Source of the DNA: Cupriavidus necator
GTDB taxonomy: Bacteria > Pseudomonadota > Gammaproteobacteria > Burkholderiales > Burkholderiaceae
DNA: 64,000 nucleotides
Direction: 5' to 3'
Assembly (NCBI RefSeq): GCF_013141915.1
Contig: NZ_SROX01000006.1
Coordinates: forward strand, 272,346-336,345
Of the stretch, positions 17,415 to 26,038 are shown piece by piece (the first letter of the stretch is position 1; every line of letters begins with the position of its first letter). The translations under genes and the position numbers were made by a program. Under the pieces are notes generated by a model that did no database searches, was not told the DNA's origin, and worked only from the letters and a program-made list of their open reading frames with translations.

Positions 17415-18961
17415 AGATCCGCGCCCAGGTGGCCATGGTGCTGAACCTCGACAAGTGCATCGGCTGCCATACCTGCTCCGTGACCTGCAAGAACGTCTGG
17501 ACCAGCCGCGACGGCGTCGAGTACGCATGGTTCAACAACGTCGAGACCAAGCCCGGTATCGGTTATCCCAAGGAATGGGAAAACCAGGACAAATGGCAGG
17601 GCGGCTGGCAGCGCAACGCCGACGGCACGCTCGAGCCGCGCCAGGGCGGCAAGCTGAAGATCCTGGCGAACCTGTTCGCCAACCCGAACCTGCCGGCGAT
17701 CGACGAGTACTACGAACCCTTCACCTACGACTACGAGCACCTGCAAAAGGCGCCGCTGTCGCAGACCCCGCCGACCGCGCGCCCGGTGTCTGTGCTGACC
17801 GGCCGCAAGATGGAAAAGATCGAGTGGGGCCCGAACTGGGAAGATGACCTCGGCGGCGAGTTCAGCTCGCGCGGCCGCGACAAGCTGTTCGACGACGTGC
17901 AGAAGGAGATGTACTCGACCTTCGAGAACACCTTCATGATGTACCTGCCGCGCTTGTGCGAGCACTGCCTGAACCCGGCGTGCGTGGCCTCGTGCCCGTC
18001 GGGCTCGATCTACAAGCGCGAGGACGACGGCATCGTGCTGGTCGACCAGGACAAGTGCCGCGGCTGGCGCATGTGCATCTCGGGCTGCCCGTACAAGAAG
18101 ATCTATTTCAACTGGCAGAGCGGCAAGGCCGAGAAATGCCTGTTCTGCTATCCGCGCATCGAAGCCGGCCAGCCCACGGTCTGCTCCGAGACCTGCGTCG
18201 GCCGCATCCGCTACCTCGGCGTGATGCTGTACGACGCCGACCGCATCGAGCAGGCCGCGTCGGTGGCCGACGAGCGCGACCTGTACCAGTCGCAGCTCGA
18301 CGTGTTCCTTGACCCGCACGATCCCAAGGTGCAGGCCGAGGCGCTGCGCCAGGGCATCCCGCAGAGCTGGCTCGACGCCGCGCGCAAGTCGCCAGTCTAC
18401 AAGATGGCGTGCGAATGGAAGATCGCCTTCCCGCTGCATCCCGAATACCGCACGCTGCCGATGGTGTGGTACGTGCCGCCGCTGTCGCCGATCCAGTCGG
18501 CGGCCGAAGCGGGCCACATGGGCATGAACGGCATCATCCCCGACGTCAAGAGCTTGCGCATCCCGGTCAAGTACCTGGCGAACCTGCTCACCGCGGGCGA
18601 CGTGATGCCGGTGCTGTCGGCGCTGGAGCGCATGCTGGCGATGCGCGCGTACAAGCGCTCGCAGGTGGTCGACGGCGTGCAGGACCTCGATGTGCTGAAG
18701 CAGGTGGGCCTGACGCCCGCGCAGGTCGAGGACATGTACAAGACCATGGCCATCGCCAACTACGAGGACCGTTTCGTGATTCCGTCCTCGCACAAGGAGA
18801 TGGTCGAGGACAGCTTCAACGACAAGGCCAGCTGCGGCTTCACCTTCGGCAACGGCTGCTCGGGCGGCACCTCGGAAGGCGCGCTGTTCGGCAAGAAACC
18901 GCAAGGCAGCGTGCATTTCGTCGACATGCCGAAGTCGCGCAAGAAAGCCGTGATGAGCTGA
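17411..18961 (+). CDS. narH: Respiratory nitrate reductase beta subunit NarH
   Basis: The 516-residue iron-sulfur subunit passes electrons from NarI to NarG. Four cysteine groups are visible, beginning with C16, C19, C22, C26. The group KCRGWRMCISGCPYKK has Trp in place of one Cys, the family mark of the [3Fe-4S] centre. The group CLFCYPRIEAGQPTVCSETC follows. The start overlaps narG by four bases, so the two are translationally coupled. Length and motifs are those of a functional NarH. Confidence 0.98.
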   Translation: MKIRAQVAMVLNLDKCIGCHTCSVTCKNVWTSRDGVEYAWFNNVETKPGIGYPKEWENQDKWQGGWQRNADGTLEPRQGGKLKILANLFANPNLPAIDEYYEPFTYDYEHLQKAPLSQTPPTARPVSVLTGRKMEKIEWGPNWEDDLGGEFSSRGRDKLFDDVQKEMYSTFENTFMMYLPRLCEHCLNPACVASCPSGSIYKREDDGIVLVDQDKCRGWRMCISGCPYKKIYFNWQSGKAEKCLFCYPRIEAGQPTVCSETCVGRIRYLGVMLYDADRIEQAASVADERDLYQSQLDVFLDPHDPKVQAEALRQGIPQSWLDAARKSPVYKMACEWKIAFPLHPEYRTLPMVWYVPPLSPIQSAAEAGHMGMNGIIPDVKSLRIPVKYLANLLTAGDVMPVLSALERMLAMRAYKRSQVVDGVQDLDVLKQVGLTPAQVEDMYKTMAIANYEDRFVIPSSHKEMVEDSFNDKASCGFTFGNGCSGGTSEGALFGKKPQGSVHFVDMPKSRKKAVMS

Positions 18962-18988
18962 AACCTCGCGAACGAAACGGAGAAGAAC

Positions 18989-19654
18989 ATGCCGCTCTAT
19001 CCCATCCTCAGCACCCTGCTCGGCTATCCCGAGCAGGATCTGCTCGACGCCCTGCCGGAAATCGACGCCGCGCTGGCCGAATGGCCGCAGGCGCGCGACC
19101 TGCTGGCGCCGGTGACCGCGATGCTGCGCAGCGAAACCCTGATCACGCTGCAGGAAAACTATGTCGCCACCTTCGACCGCAACCCGGCGCACTCGCTGCA
19201 CCTGTTCGAGCACGTGCACGGCGAAAGCCGCGACCGCGGCCAGGCCATGGTCGACCTGATCGACGAATACCGGCGCGACGGCTTCGAGCCCGCGGCGTCG
19301 GAGCTGCCCGACTACGTGCCGCTGTTCCTGGAGTTTCTCGGCGCGCTCGTGGCCGACGGCAAGGAGGCGCGCGCCGAACAATTGCTGGGCGAGGCCATCC
19401 ACGTGCTGGCCGCGATCGGCGGCCGGCTGGCGCGCAACCAGAGCCCGTACGGCGGCGTGTTCGCGGTGCTGCGCACGCTGACCGACGTGCAGCCGCAACC
19501 GCAGCAGGAGCCGCCGGTGCGGGACATGGACGAGGCCCTGGAGACCTTCGGGCCTGGCGCCGATGGCGTGGAGCCGCTGCTGGCGCCGCAAGCAGGGCCG
19601 CAGGCGGTGAAGTTCTATCCGCGCGGCACGGCGCCGACGCCGGTGCCTTGCTGA
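18989..19654 (+). CDS. narJ: Nitrate reductase assembly chaperone NarJ
   Basis: The 221-residue helical protein is of the TorD/NarJ chaperone family. It carries the conserved block TFDRNPAHSLHLFEHVHGESRDRGQAMVDL and the later DYVPLFLEFLGAL. NarJ binds apo-NarG and holds it for molybdenum cofactor insertion and membrane attachment. It lies 27 bases after narH with an ACGGAGAAG ribosome site. A proline/glutamine-rich tail follows the fold. A repeat-bearing gap then separates it from narI, which is unusual because these two genes are normally tightly spaced. Confidence 0.95.
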   Translation: MPLYPILSTLLGYPEQDLLDALPEIDAALAEWPQARDLLAPVTAMLRSETLITLQENYVATFDRNPAHSLHLFEHVHGESRDRGQAMVDLIDEYRRDGFEPAASELPDYVPLFLEFLGALVADGKEARAEQLLGEAIHVLAAIGGRLARNQSPYGGVFAVLRTLTDVQPQPQQEPPVRDMDEALETFGPGADGVEPLLAPQAGPQAVKFYPRGTAPTPVPC

Positions 19655-19684
19655 AATGCCAACGCAAGCCGACTGTTCGCTTCC

Positions 19685-19800
19685 CCCCTCTCCCGCTTGC
19701 GGGAGAGGGGCGGGGGAGAGGGCCGCAACTTCGATGAAGCGCCGGTGCTTAACCCCCCCTCACCCTACCCTCTCCCCTGAGGGAAGAGGGAACACAGTTG
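19685..19800. repeat. REP-like palindromic repeat between narJ and narI
   Basis: CCCCTCTCCCGC (19685-19696), TT, GCGGGAGAGGGG (19699-19710) is a perfect 12-bp dyad. A second purine/pyrimidine-biased block with CCCTCTCCCCTGAGGGAAGAGGG follows near 19768-19792. The style (CTCTCCC...GGGAGAG, extragenic, imperfectly doubled) is that of repetitive extragenic palindromes found many times in such genomes. Within the message it would fold strongly and may uncouple narI from narGHJ. Confidence 0.65.
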
Positions 19801-19867
19801 GATGATTCGGGCCCCGAAGCAAGCCCACAGGCAATCGGTCATTGTCCCTCTTTTCCGAGCTAACACC

Positions 19868-20551
19868 ATGGCAACCCTCCACCAATTCCTCTTCGGCATC
19901 TACCCGTACATCGCGCTCGCCGTCTTCCTGTTCGGCAGCCTGGCCCGCTTCGAGCGTGAGCAATACACCTGGAAGAGCGACAGCTCGCAGGTGCTGTACC
20001 GCGGCAACCTGCGCACCGGCAACATCCTGTTCCATGTCGGCATCCTGGGTCTGTTCTTCGGGCACCTGGTCGGCCTGCTGACCCCGGTGGCGGTGTGGGA
20101 CGCGCTGGGCGTCTCGCACGGCTTCAAGCAGGCCGTGGCGATGGCCGCCGGTGGCGTGATGGGCACCATGTGCCTGGCCGGCCTGCTGATCCTGCTGCAC
20201 CGCCGGCTGACCAACGCGCGCGTGTCCGCGGTGACCCGCACCGGCGACAAGGTGCTGCTGCTGTGGCTGCTGGCGACGCTGCTGCTGGGCCTGTCGACCA
20301 TCTTCGAATCGGCCGGCCACATGGACGGCCACATGATGGTGCAGCTGATGAACTGGGCGCAGCGCATCGTCACGCTGCGCGGCGACGCCGCCGGTTACGT
20401 CGCCGACGCACCGCTGCTGTTCAAGGCGCACCTGTTCATGGGCATGACGCTGTTCGTGATCTTCCCGTTCACGCGGCTGGTCCATGTATGGAGCGGCTTT
20501 GCCTCGGTCGGCTACCTCGGCCGTGCCTGGCAACTGGTGCGCAGCCGCTGA
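19868..20551 (+). CDS. narI: Respiratory nitrate reductase gamma subunit NarI
   Basis: The 227-residue cytochrome b subunit takes electrons from quinol and anchors NarGH to the membrane. It has five hydrophobic helices. H56, H66, H188 and H206 match the haem b ligands of E. coli NarI (56, 66, 187, 205). The ATG at 19868 gives the family N-terminus (MATLHQFLFGIYPYIALAVF); a longer frame to 19802 has no support. It is 213 bases from narJ because of the palindromic repeat. Confidence 0.97.
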   Translation: MATLHQFLFGIYPYIALAVFLFGSLARFEREQYTWKSDSSQVLYRGNLRTGNILFHVGILGLFFGHLVGLLTPVAVWDALGVSHGFKQAVAMAAGGVMGTMCLAGLLILLHRRLTNARVSAVTRTGDKVLLLWLLATLLLGLSTIFESAGHMDGHMMVQLMNWAQRIVTLRGDAAGYVADAPLLFKAHLFMGMTLFVIFPFTRLVHVWSGFASVGYLGRAWQLVRSR

Positions 20552-20578
20552 GCGCCGCCACCCCACAAGGAGAACACG

Positions 20579-21331
20579 ATGCCTGTCACCGTCAATGGCG
20601 TGGAGCTGCGCGACGCCGATATCGAGCGCGAACTGGACCACCATCACGACGCCGCCAACCCGGCGCGGCTGGCCACCATCGCGGCAATCCTGCGCCTGCT
20701 GATGCGTGCCGAAGCCGCGCGCATCGGCCTGGACGCCGCGCAGATGGACGACGAGGCGCTGGCGCAGGCGTTGCTGGCGCGCGAGGCCGTCACGCCCGCA
20801 GCCGACGAAGCCAGCTGCCGCCGCCACTACGACAGCCACCCCCAGCGCTTCCGCACCGGCGAATGGGTCGAGGCCGATCACATCCTGTTCCAGGTCACGC
20901 CGCGCGTGCCGCTGGACGCCCTGCGCGAAATCGCGGCGCAGACGCTGGCGCTGGTGCGCGGTGATCCGTCGAGCTTCGACCACCATGCCCGCGCGCTGTC
21001 CAACTGCCCCAGCGGCGCCAATGGCGGCCGGCTCGGCCGCGTGTTCCGCGGCGAGACGGCGCCCGAATTCGAGCGCGCGCTGTTCGCGGCGCAGCAGGAC
21101 GGCGTACTGCCGCAACTGGTGCAGAGCCGCTTCGGCCTGCATATCGTGCGCATCCTCGAGCGCTGCCCGGGCACGCGCCTGCCATTCGAGGCGGTGCGCG
21201 GCGAGATTGCCAGCGCGCTTGGCGCCGCCGCGCGCGACCGCGCCTGGAAGCAGTACGCTGGCCTGCTGATCGGGCGCGCGCGCATCGAAGGCATCGAGCT
21301 GGAAGGCGCCGACAGCCCGCTGGTGCAGTAA
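20579..21331 (+). CDS. PpiC/NifM-type peptidyl-prolyl cis-trans isomerase
   Basis: The 250-residue protein has a helical N-terminal part and a parvulin domain at about residues 97-205, bounded by VEADHILFQV and FGLHIVRILE. No signal peptide is seen, so it should act in the cytoplasm. It follows narI by 27 bases with an AAGGAG ribosome site. Parvulin genes of this NifM-like type commonly follow narI in beta- and gammaproteobacteria. The likely job is helping to fold or assemble the nitrate reductase complex; this is from context. Confidence 0.88.
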   Translation: MPVTVNGVELRDADIERELDHHHDAANPARLATIAAILRLLMRAEAARIGLDAAQMDDEALAQALLAREAVTPAADEASCRRHYDSHPQRFRTGEWVEADHILFQVTPRVPLDALREIAAQTLALVRGDPSSFDHHARALSNCPSGANGGRLGRVFRGETAPEFERALFAAQQDGVLPQLVQSRFGLHIVRILERCPGTRLPFEAVRGEIASALGAAARDRAWKQYAGLLIGRARIEGIELEGADSPLVQ

Positions 21332-21346
21332 CGTCCGGAGGCCGCC

Positions 21347-22036
21347 GTGCATCACATCGAACGTCTGCTCAAGGGTTTCGAACGCTTCCAGCAACGCTAT
21401 TTCGACGACGAGCCTGAACTGTTCGACATCCTGCGCAGCGGCCAGCGCCCGCCGACGCTGCTGATCGGCTGCAGCGATTCACGCGTCGATCCCGGCCTGC
21501 TGCTTGGCTGCGACCCGGGCGAACTGTTTACCGTGCGCAATATCGGCAACCTGGTGCCGCCCTGCACTGGCCGCCATGAAGGCAGCCTGCACGGCGTCTC
21601 CGCCGCGATCCAGTTCGCCGTGCAGCAACTGCGCGTGGCCCGCATCATCGTAATGGGCCACGGCGGCTGCGGCGGTATCCGTGCGCTGCTCGCGCAGCCG
21701 GCCGACGCCGGCGACCATCCGCCCGATGAAGGCCAGGACCCCAACTACCTCGGCGCCTGGGTGCGCATCGCCGCGCCGGCGCGGCAGCAGGTACAGGAAA
21801 CCCTGGCGACGGCCAGCGCCGCGCAGCGCCAGCGCGCTTGCGAGCAGGCGGCGATCCTGGTGTCGCTGCGCAACCTGCAGACCTTCCCGTTCGTGCGGCG
21901 TGCGCTGCAAGCCGGCGCGCTGACGCTGCACGGCTGGTATTTCGATCTCCAGGCCGGCGCACTGCTGGCTTATTCGCAGCGCGCCGACAGCTTCCTGCCG
22001 CTGGTGTGCCCGCTGCCCGCCCATACGGAACCCTGA
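21347..22036 (+). CDS. Beta-class carbonic anhydrase
   Basis: A 229-residue beta carbonic anhydrase with all catalytic residues in place. C42, H105 and C108 would bind zinc and D44/R46 form the dyad (CSDSR and HGGCGG motifs). The start is GTG after GGAGG. The enzyme interconverts carbon dioxide and bicarbonate. It lies 15 bases after the parvulin gene and 4 before mobB, so it is part of the nar transcript, an unusual partner for nitrate respiration. It may balance bicarbonate or pH during anaerobic growth. Confidence 0.93.
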   Translation: MHHIERLLKGFERFQQRYFDDEPELFDILRSGQRPPTLLIGCSDSRVDPGLLLGCDPGELFTVRNIGNLVPPCTGRHEGSLHGVSAAIQFAVQQLRVARIIVMGHGGCGGIRALLAQPADAGDHPPDEGQDPNYLGAWVRIAAPARQQVQETLATASAAQRQRACEQAAILVSLRNLQTFPFVRRALQAGALTLHGWYFDLQAGALLAYSQRADSFLPLVCPLPAHTEP

Positions 22037-22040
22037 TCTC

Positions 22041-22595
22041 ATGCATCCCTTTATCGTTGGCATCACCGGCACCTCCGGCAGCGGCAAGACCACGCTGATC
22101 ACGGCGCTGCTGCCCTGGTTCCGCGCACACGGCCTGACCGTCAACGTGGTCAAGCACAGTCACCATCCGCTCGAGCTCGAGCCGCCGGGCAAGGACAGCG
22201 CGCGCTTTCGCGCCGCCGGCGCGGCCGAGGTGATGGTGGCCTCACCCTATCGCTACGCCATCGTGCGCGAACTGGCCGGCGAGGCGGAGCCGACGCTGGC
22301 CGAGCAAGTCGGGCGCTTGCGGCCGGCCGATATCACGCTGGTGGAGGGCTTCCGCAGCGAAGCGATCCCGCGCATCGAGGTCTACCGGCCCGCGCACGGG
22401 CGCGCGCCCTACTATCCGGGCGATCCGTCGGTCATCGCGCTGGCCACCGACACGCGCATGGACACCGTGCTGCCCTGCATGGCGCTGGACGATATCGCGC
22501 AGATCGGCGGCTTTATCCTGGCCATGCGCGACCAGGCCGCCGCCATGCCGGGCGCGGCCGCCAGCGCTGCGCGTGCCGCGGAGCTGGCACTGTAG
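22041..22595 (+). CDS. mobB: Molybdopterin-guanine dinucleotide biosynthesis protein MobB
   Basis: The 184-residue P-loop GTPase has GTSGSGKTT at residues 10-18 and the VVKHSHHPLELEPPGKDSAR segment typical of MobB. MobB assists MobA in making the guanine dinucleotide form of the molybdenum cofactor that NarG needs. Four bases separate it from the carbonic anhydrase gene, so it closes the nar operon. Length and motifs are normal. Confidence 0.93.
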   Translation: MHPFIVGITGTSGSGKTTLITALLPWFRAHGLTVNVVKHSHHPLELEPPGKDSARFRAAGAAEVMVASPYRYAIVRELAGEAEPTLAEQVGRLRPADITLVEGFRSEAIPRIEVYRPAHGRAPYYPGDPSVIALATDTRMDTVLPCMALDDIAQIGGFILAMRDQAAAMPGAAASAARAAELAL

Positions 22596-22615
22596 CGACC
22601 CAAGGCCGGTCGTGC

Positions 22616-23533
22616 CTACCATGCGCTGGCGCCACCCGCGGCGCGATGGCCGGAAAAGTGCTCCAGCAGGAAATCCACCAGCGCCCGCACCTTGTCGGGA
22701 CGATGGTTGCGCGCCGGGAACACCAGGTGGATGTCTGCCGGCGCGAACTGCCACTGCGGCAAGACCCGGCGCAGCGCGCCGCTGCGCAGGTGCCCGGCGA
22801 CGTCCCACTCCGAGCGCACGATCAGGCCCTGCCCGTCGAGCGCCCACGCCAGCGCGGATTCCCCGTCGTTGGTGCTCATCGTGCCGCGCACCTTGACGGT
22901 CTCCTGCTGCGCGCCATGGCGCAGGTGCCAGGTGCCGAAGGTCTCGTCGGCTTCGCGGATAAAGATGCAATTGTGCCGCGCCAGTTCGCGCGGGCTGGAC
23001 GGCTCGCCGTGCGCCGCCAGGTACGACGGCGCCGCGCACAGCAGCCGGCGGTTGTTGGCCAGCAGCCGCGCCGTCAGCCGCACGTCCGGCATCTCGCCGA
23101 AGTGGATCATGGCGTCCAGCCCCTGTTCGACCAGGTTCAGGGGCCGGTCGCTCAGGTACAGCTGGACCTCGATATTCGGGAAGCGGCGTGCAAACCCGGA
23201 CAGCGCCGGCGCGAGTTGCCTGCGCCCGAATCCCAGCGTGGCGCCGATCTTCAGCAGCCCGTGCGGGGTGCTGCCGGTGCCGGCGATCGTGCGTTCCAGC
23301 GCTTCCATCTCGGCCAGGATGCGCGCGCCTTCCACCAGGTAGCTTTCGCCTTCCGGCGTCAGGCTGATACGGCGCGTGGTCCGGTGCAGCAGGCGCACGC
23401 GCAACCGCGCTTCCAGCGCGGCCAGCCGCTTGCTGACCGCCGGCGGCGTCACGCCCAACTGCTGGGCCGCGCCGGCCAGGCTGCCGTGCTTGTTGATACA
23501 GGCAAAGAACGCGACGTCGGAAAGCGGGTCCAT
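22616..23533 (-). CDS. LysR-family transcriptional regulator
   Basis: A 305-residue LysR regulator. The DNA-binding region (FFACINKHGSLAGAAQQLGVTPPAVSKRLAALE) is followed by the RTTRRISLTPEGESY junction and an effector domain with the CrgA-like HNCIFIRE segment. It converges on mobB and diverges from the Bug receptor gene at 23637. The 103 bases between hold a small palindrome. It probably regulates the Bug-LeuCD-like operon; the effector is likely the organic acid handled by that operon. Confidence 0.92.
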   Translation of the reverse strand: MDPLSDVAFFACINKHGSLAGAAQQLGVTPPAVSKRLAALEARLRVRLLHRTTRRISLTPEGESYLVEGARILAEMEALERTIAGTGSTPHGLLKIGATLGFGRRQLAPALSGFARRFPNIEVQLYLSDRPLNLVEQGLDAMIHFGEMPDVRLTARLLANNRRLLCAAPSYLAAHGEPSSPRELARHNCIFIREADETFGTWHLRHGAQQETVKVRGTMSTNDGESALAWALDGQGLIVRSEWDVAGHLRSGALRRVLPQWQFAPADIHLVFPARNHRPDKVRALVDFLLEHFSGHRAAGGASAW

Positions 23534-23568
23534 TGATGAATTACAGGAAACAAAGAAGTAACTGAGTT

Positions 23569-23579
23569 TGCATTATGCA
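23569..23579. promoter_or_regulatory. Possible LysR operator half-palindrome
   Basis: TGCAT-T-ATGCA is a perfect small dyad of the T-N9-A form between the divergent LysR and Bug genes, about 36 bases before the LysR start and 58 before the Bug start. Its position suits a LysR recognition site. Chance occurrence cannot be excluded. Confidence 0.35.
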
Positions 23580-23636
23580 TCTTCAGGTGAATGATACGAT
23601 GGCTTCCATAACAAGTCATCGCCACCGGAGACACCC

Positions 23637-24599
23637 ATGAAAGTTGCCCGCCTCACCGCCTTGCTGCTATGCGCCGCATCGATCGGCACGGCCGCCGCGC
23701 AGGACTATCCCCAGCGCCCAGTGCGCCTGATCGTGCCGTATGCCCCGGGCGGCAGCGCCGACATCGCCGCGCGGCTGGTCTCGGAGGCGTGGGCAAAGAG
23801 CCTGGGCGGCACCATCGTGGTGGAAAACCGCGCCGGCGCAGGCGGCAATATCGGCGTCGATGCGGTGGCCAAGGCCGCCGCCGATGGCTACACCATCGGC
23901 CTGCAGACCGTGTCGCTGGCGATCAACCCGGGACTGTTCCCGCGCATGCCGTACGACACGCTCAAGGACCTGGCGCCGATCGGCATGGTCGCCAGTTCGC
24001 AGCATGTGCTGGTGGTCAACAACAACGTGCCCGCCAAAAACCTCCAGGAACTGATCGCGGCTGCCAAAGCCGCGCCCGGCAAGCTGACCTATGGCTCCGC
24101 GGGCAACGGCAGCACCTTCCATATGTCGGCCGAACTGTTCAAGTCGGTGGCCAATGTCTCGATCGTCCACGTGCCGTACCGCGGCGGCGGCCCGGCGCTG
24201 GTCGACACCATCGCGGGCCAGGTCGACATGAGCTTCCCGGTGATCTCGGCGGCCCAGCAGCATGTGCAGGGCGGCAAGCTCAGGGCGCTCGCGGTTACCG
24301 GCACCAGGCGCGCGCCGCAATTGCCCAACGTGCCGACCGCGGCCGAGGCGGGCTTGCCCGGCTATGCCTTCGAGACCTGGTTCATGGTGTTCGCCCCGAC
24401 CGGCACGCCCAGGCCCGTGATCGACAAGCTGAACGCCGCGCTCAACACCGCGCTGGCCGCGCCGGCCACCCGTGACCGCATGGTCAGGGAGGGCTTCGAG
24501 CCCACCCCGAGCACGCCCGAGGCGGCACGCCAGCGCCTTGAAAAAGAAATGCCCGTGTGGGCGAAGCTGATCAAGCAACGCGGCATCACCGCGGAATAA
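23637..24599 (+). CDS. Bug/TctC-family periplasmic solute-binding protein
   Basis: A 320-residue protein with a cleavable signal peptide (MKVARLTALLLCAASIGTAAAQ). The mature start YPQRPVRLIVPYAPGGSADIAARL and the later NRAGAGGNIGVDAVAKA are hallmarks of the tripartite-tricarboxylate/Bug receptors. These bind small carboxylates in the periplasm. No TctA/TctB membrane genes are nearby, the usual state of the many orphan Bug genes in this group of bacteria. It is the first gene of an operon with an aconitase-family pair, so a di- or tricarboxylate ligand is plausible. Confidence 0.93.
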   Translation: MKVARLTALLLCAASIGTAAAQDYPQRPVRLIVPYAPGGSADIAARLVSEAWAKSLGGTIVVENRAGAGGNIGVDAVAKAAADGYTIGLQTVSLAINPGLFPRMPYDTLKDLAPIGMVASSQHVLVVNNNVPAKNLQELIAAAKAAPGKLTYGSAGNGSTFHMSAELFKSVANVSIVHVPYRGGGPALVDTIAGQVDMSFPVISAAQQHVQGGKLRALAVTGTRRAPQLPNVPTAAEAGLPGYAFETWFMVFAPTGTPRPVIDKLNAALNTALAAPATRDRMVREGFEPTPSTPEAARQRLEKEMPVWAKLIKQRGITAE

Positions 24600-24619
24600 C
24601 GACAGACCAGGCCGTTGCC

Positions 24620-26038
24620 ATGACCCCCAAGACGCTATACCAGAAGCTGGTCGACGCCCATACCGTGGCCAGCATCGACGACGACAACGTGCTGCTGTAC
24701 TGCGACCTGCACCTGATGAACGAGTACACCAGCCCGCAGGCTTTCGCCGGGCTGCACGAGCAGGACCGCGGCGTGCTGGTGCCGGGCCAGAACGTGGCGG
24801 TGGTCAGCCATATCATCCCGACGCACCCGACCGCGATCCGCGTGATCACGGACCCCGCCTCGGCGCTGCAGGCCACCAACCTGCACGCCAACTGCGCGCG
24901 CCATGCGATCCCGCTGTTCGATACCAACGATGCGCTGCAGGGCATCGAGCACGTGGTGGCGCCCGAGCACGGCATGATCCGCCCCGGCATGGTGGTGATC
25001 TGCGGCGACAGCCACACCACCACCTATGGCGCGCTCGGTGCGCTGGGCTTCGGCATCGGCACGTCCGAGGTCGAGCACGTGCTGGCCACGCAGACGCTGG
25101 TCTACCGCATGGCCCGGACCATGCGCATCCGCGTCGACGGCAAGCTGCCCGCCGGCACCACTGCCAAGGACCTGATCCTGCGCATCATCGGCACGATCGG
25201 CGCGCAAGGCGCGCGCGGCTACGTGGTCGAGTATTGCGGCACGGCGATCCGCGACCTCAGCATCGAGGCCCGCTTCACGCTGTGCAACATGACCGTCGAA
25301 GCGGCGGCGCGCGGCGCGCTGATCGCGCCGGATGCGGTGGCGACCGACTATGTGCTGCGGCGCGCGCCCGACATCGCGCACACGCAGCGCGACGCCGCGC
25401 TGGCCTACTGGGCCACGCTGCACAGCGACGCCGATGCCGTGTTCGACCTGGAGTTCTCGTTCGATGCCGGCGAGATCGAGCCCTACGTAACCTGGGGCAC
25501 CAGCCCGGACCAGGTGCTGCCGGTGTCCGGCACCATCCCGTTTCCGGAAGACCAGCTCGACGAGGCCGGGCAGCGCTCGGTCGAGCGCGCGCTCGCATAC
25601 ACGCGGTTGCAGCCCGGCGCGGCGCTGGCCGGCACCGCGATCCAGCACGTCTTCATCGGCTCCTGCACCAACGGCCGCATCGAAGACCTGCGCGCGGTGG
25701 CCAACGTGGTGCGCGGCCGCAAGGTGGCCGCGGGTGTGCGGGCCATGATCGTGCCCGGCTCGGGCGCGGTCAAGGCGCAGGCCGAACGCGAGGGGCTGGC
25801 GGGCATCCTGATCGACGCTGGCTTCGAATGGCGGCAGCCGGGCTGTTCGATGTGCCTGGCCATGAACGACGATGTGCTCGCCGACGGCGTGCGCTGCGCC
25901 TCGACCACCAATCGCAACTTCGAGGGCCGGCAGGGACGCGGCGCCATCACCCACCTGATGAGCCCGGCCATGGCCGCCGCCGCCGCGGTCACCGGCGCCA
26001 TCACCGACGTCCGCAAGCTGGAGACGATTCATGCCTGA
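24620..26038 (+). CDS. LeuC-like 3-isopropylmalate dehydratase large subunit (aconitase family)
   Basis: A 472-residue aconitase-family subunit. The iron-sulfur cysteines are present in FIGSCTNGRIEDLRA and in GCSMCLAMN, and CGDSHTTTYGALGALGFGIGTSEVEH is the family core. The ATG at 24620 is 20 bases after the Bug stop. It overlaps the small-subunit gene by eight bases. The setting behind a LysR/Bug pair, with no other leucine genes, suggests a degradative paralogue acting on a hydroxyacid such as citramalate or a similar compound, more than the biosynthetic LeuC. The substrate is inference. Confidence 0.88.
   Translation: MTPKTLYQKLVDAHTVASIDDDNVLLYCDLHLMNEYTSPQAFAGLHEQDRGVLVPGQNVAVVSHIIPTHPTAIRVITDPASALQATNLHANCARHAIPLFDTNDALQGIEHVVAPEHGMIRPGMVVICGDSHTTTYGALGALGFGIGTSEVEHVLATQTLVYRMARTMRIRVDGKLPAGTTAKDLILRIIGTIGAQGARGYVVEYCGTAIRDLSIEARFTLCNMTVEAAARGALIAPDAVATDYVLRRAPDIAHTQRDAALAYWATLHSDADAVFDLEFSFDAGEIEPYVTWGTSPDQVLPVSGTIPFPEDQLDEAGQRSVERALAYTRLQPGAALAGTAIQHVFIGSCTNGRIEDLRAVANVVRGRKVAAGVRAMIVPGSGAVKAQAEREGLAGILIDAGFEWRQPGCSMCLAMNDDVLADGVRCASTTNRNFEGRQGRGAITHLMSPAMAAAAAVTGAITDVRKLETIHA

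Noticed and set aside
13455..17528. A 1357-codon open frame on the minus strand across narG
   Set aside because: It is the antisense of narG. High GC with strong third-position bias keeps the opposite frame open; it is His/Arg/Gly-rich, has no domain and no ribosome site.
17300..19591. A 763-codon minus-strand frame across narH and narJ
   Set aside because: It is a shadow of narH and narJ in the opposite strand, with no family resemblance and low-complexity composition.
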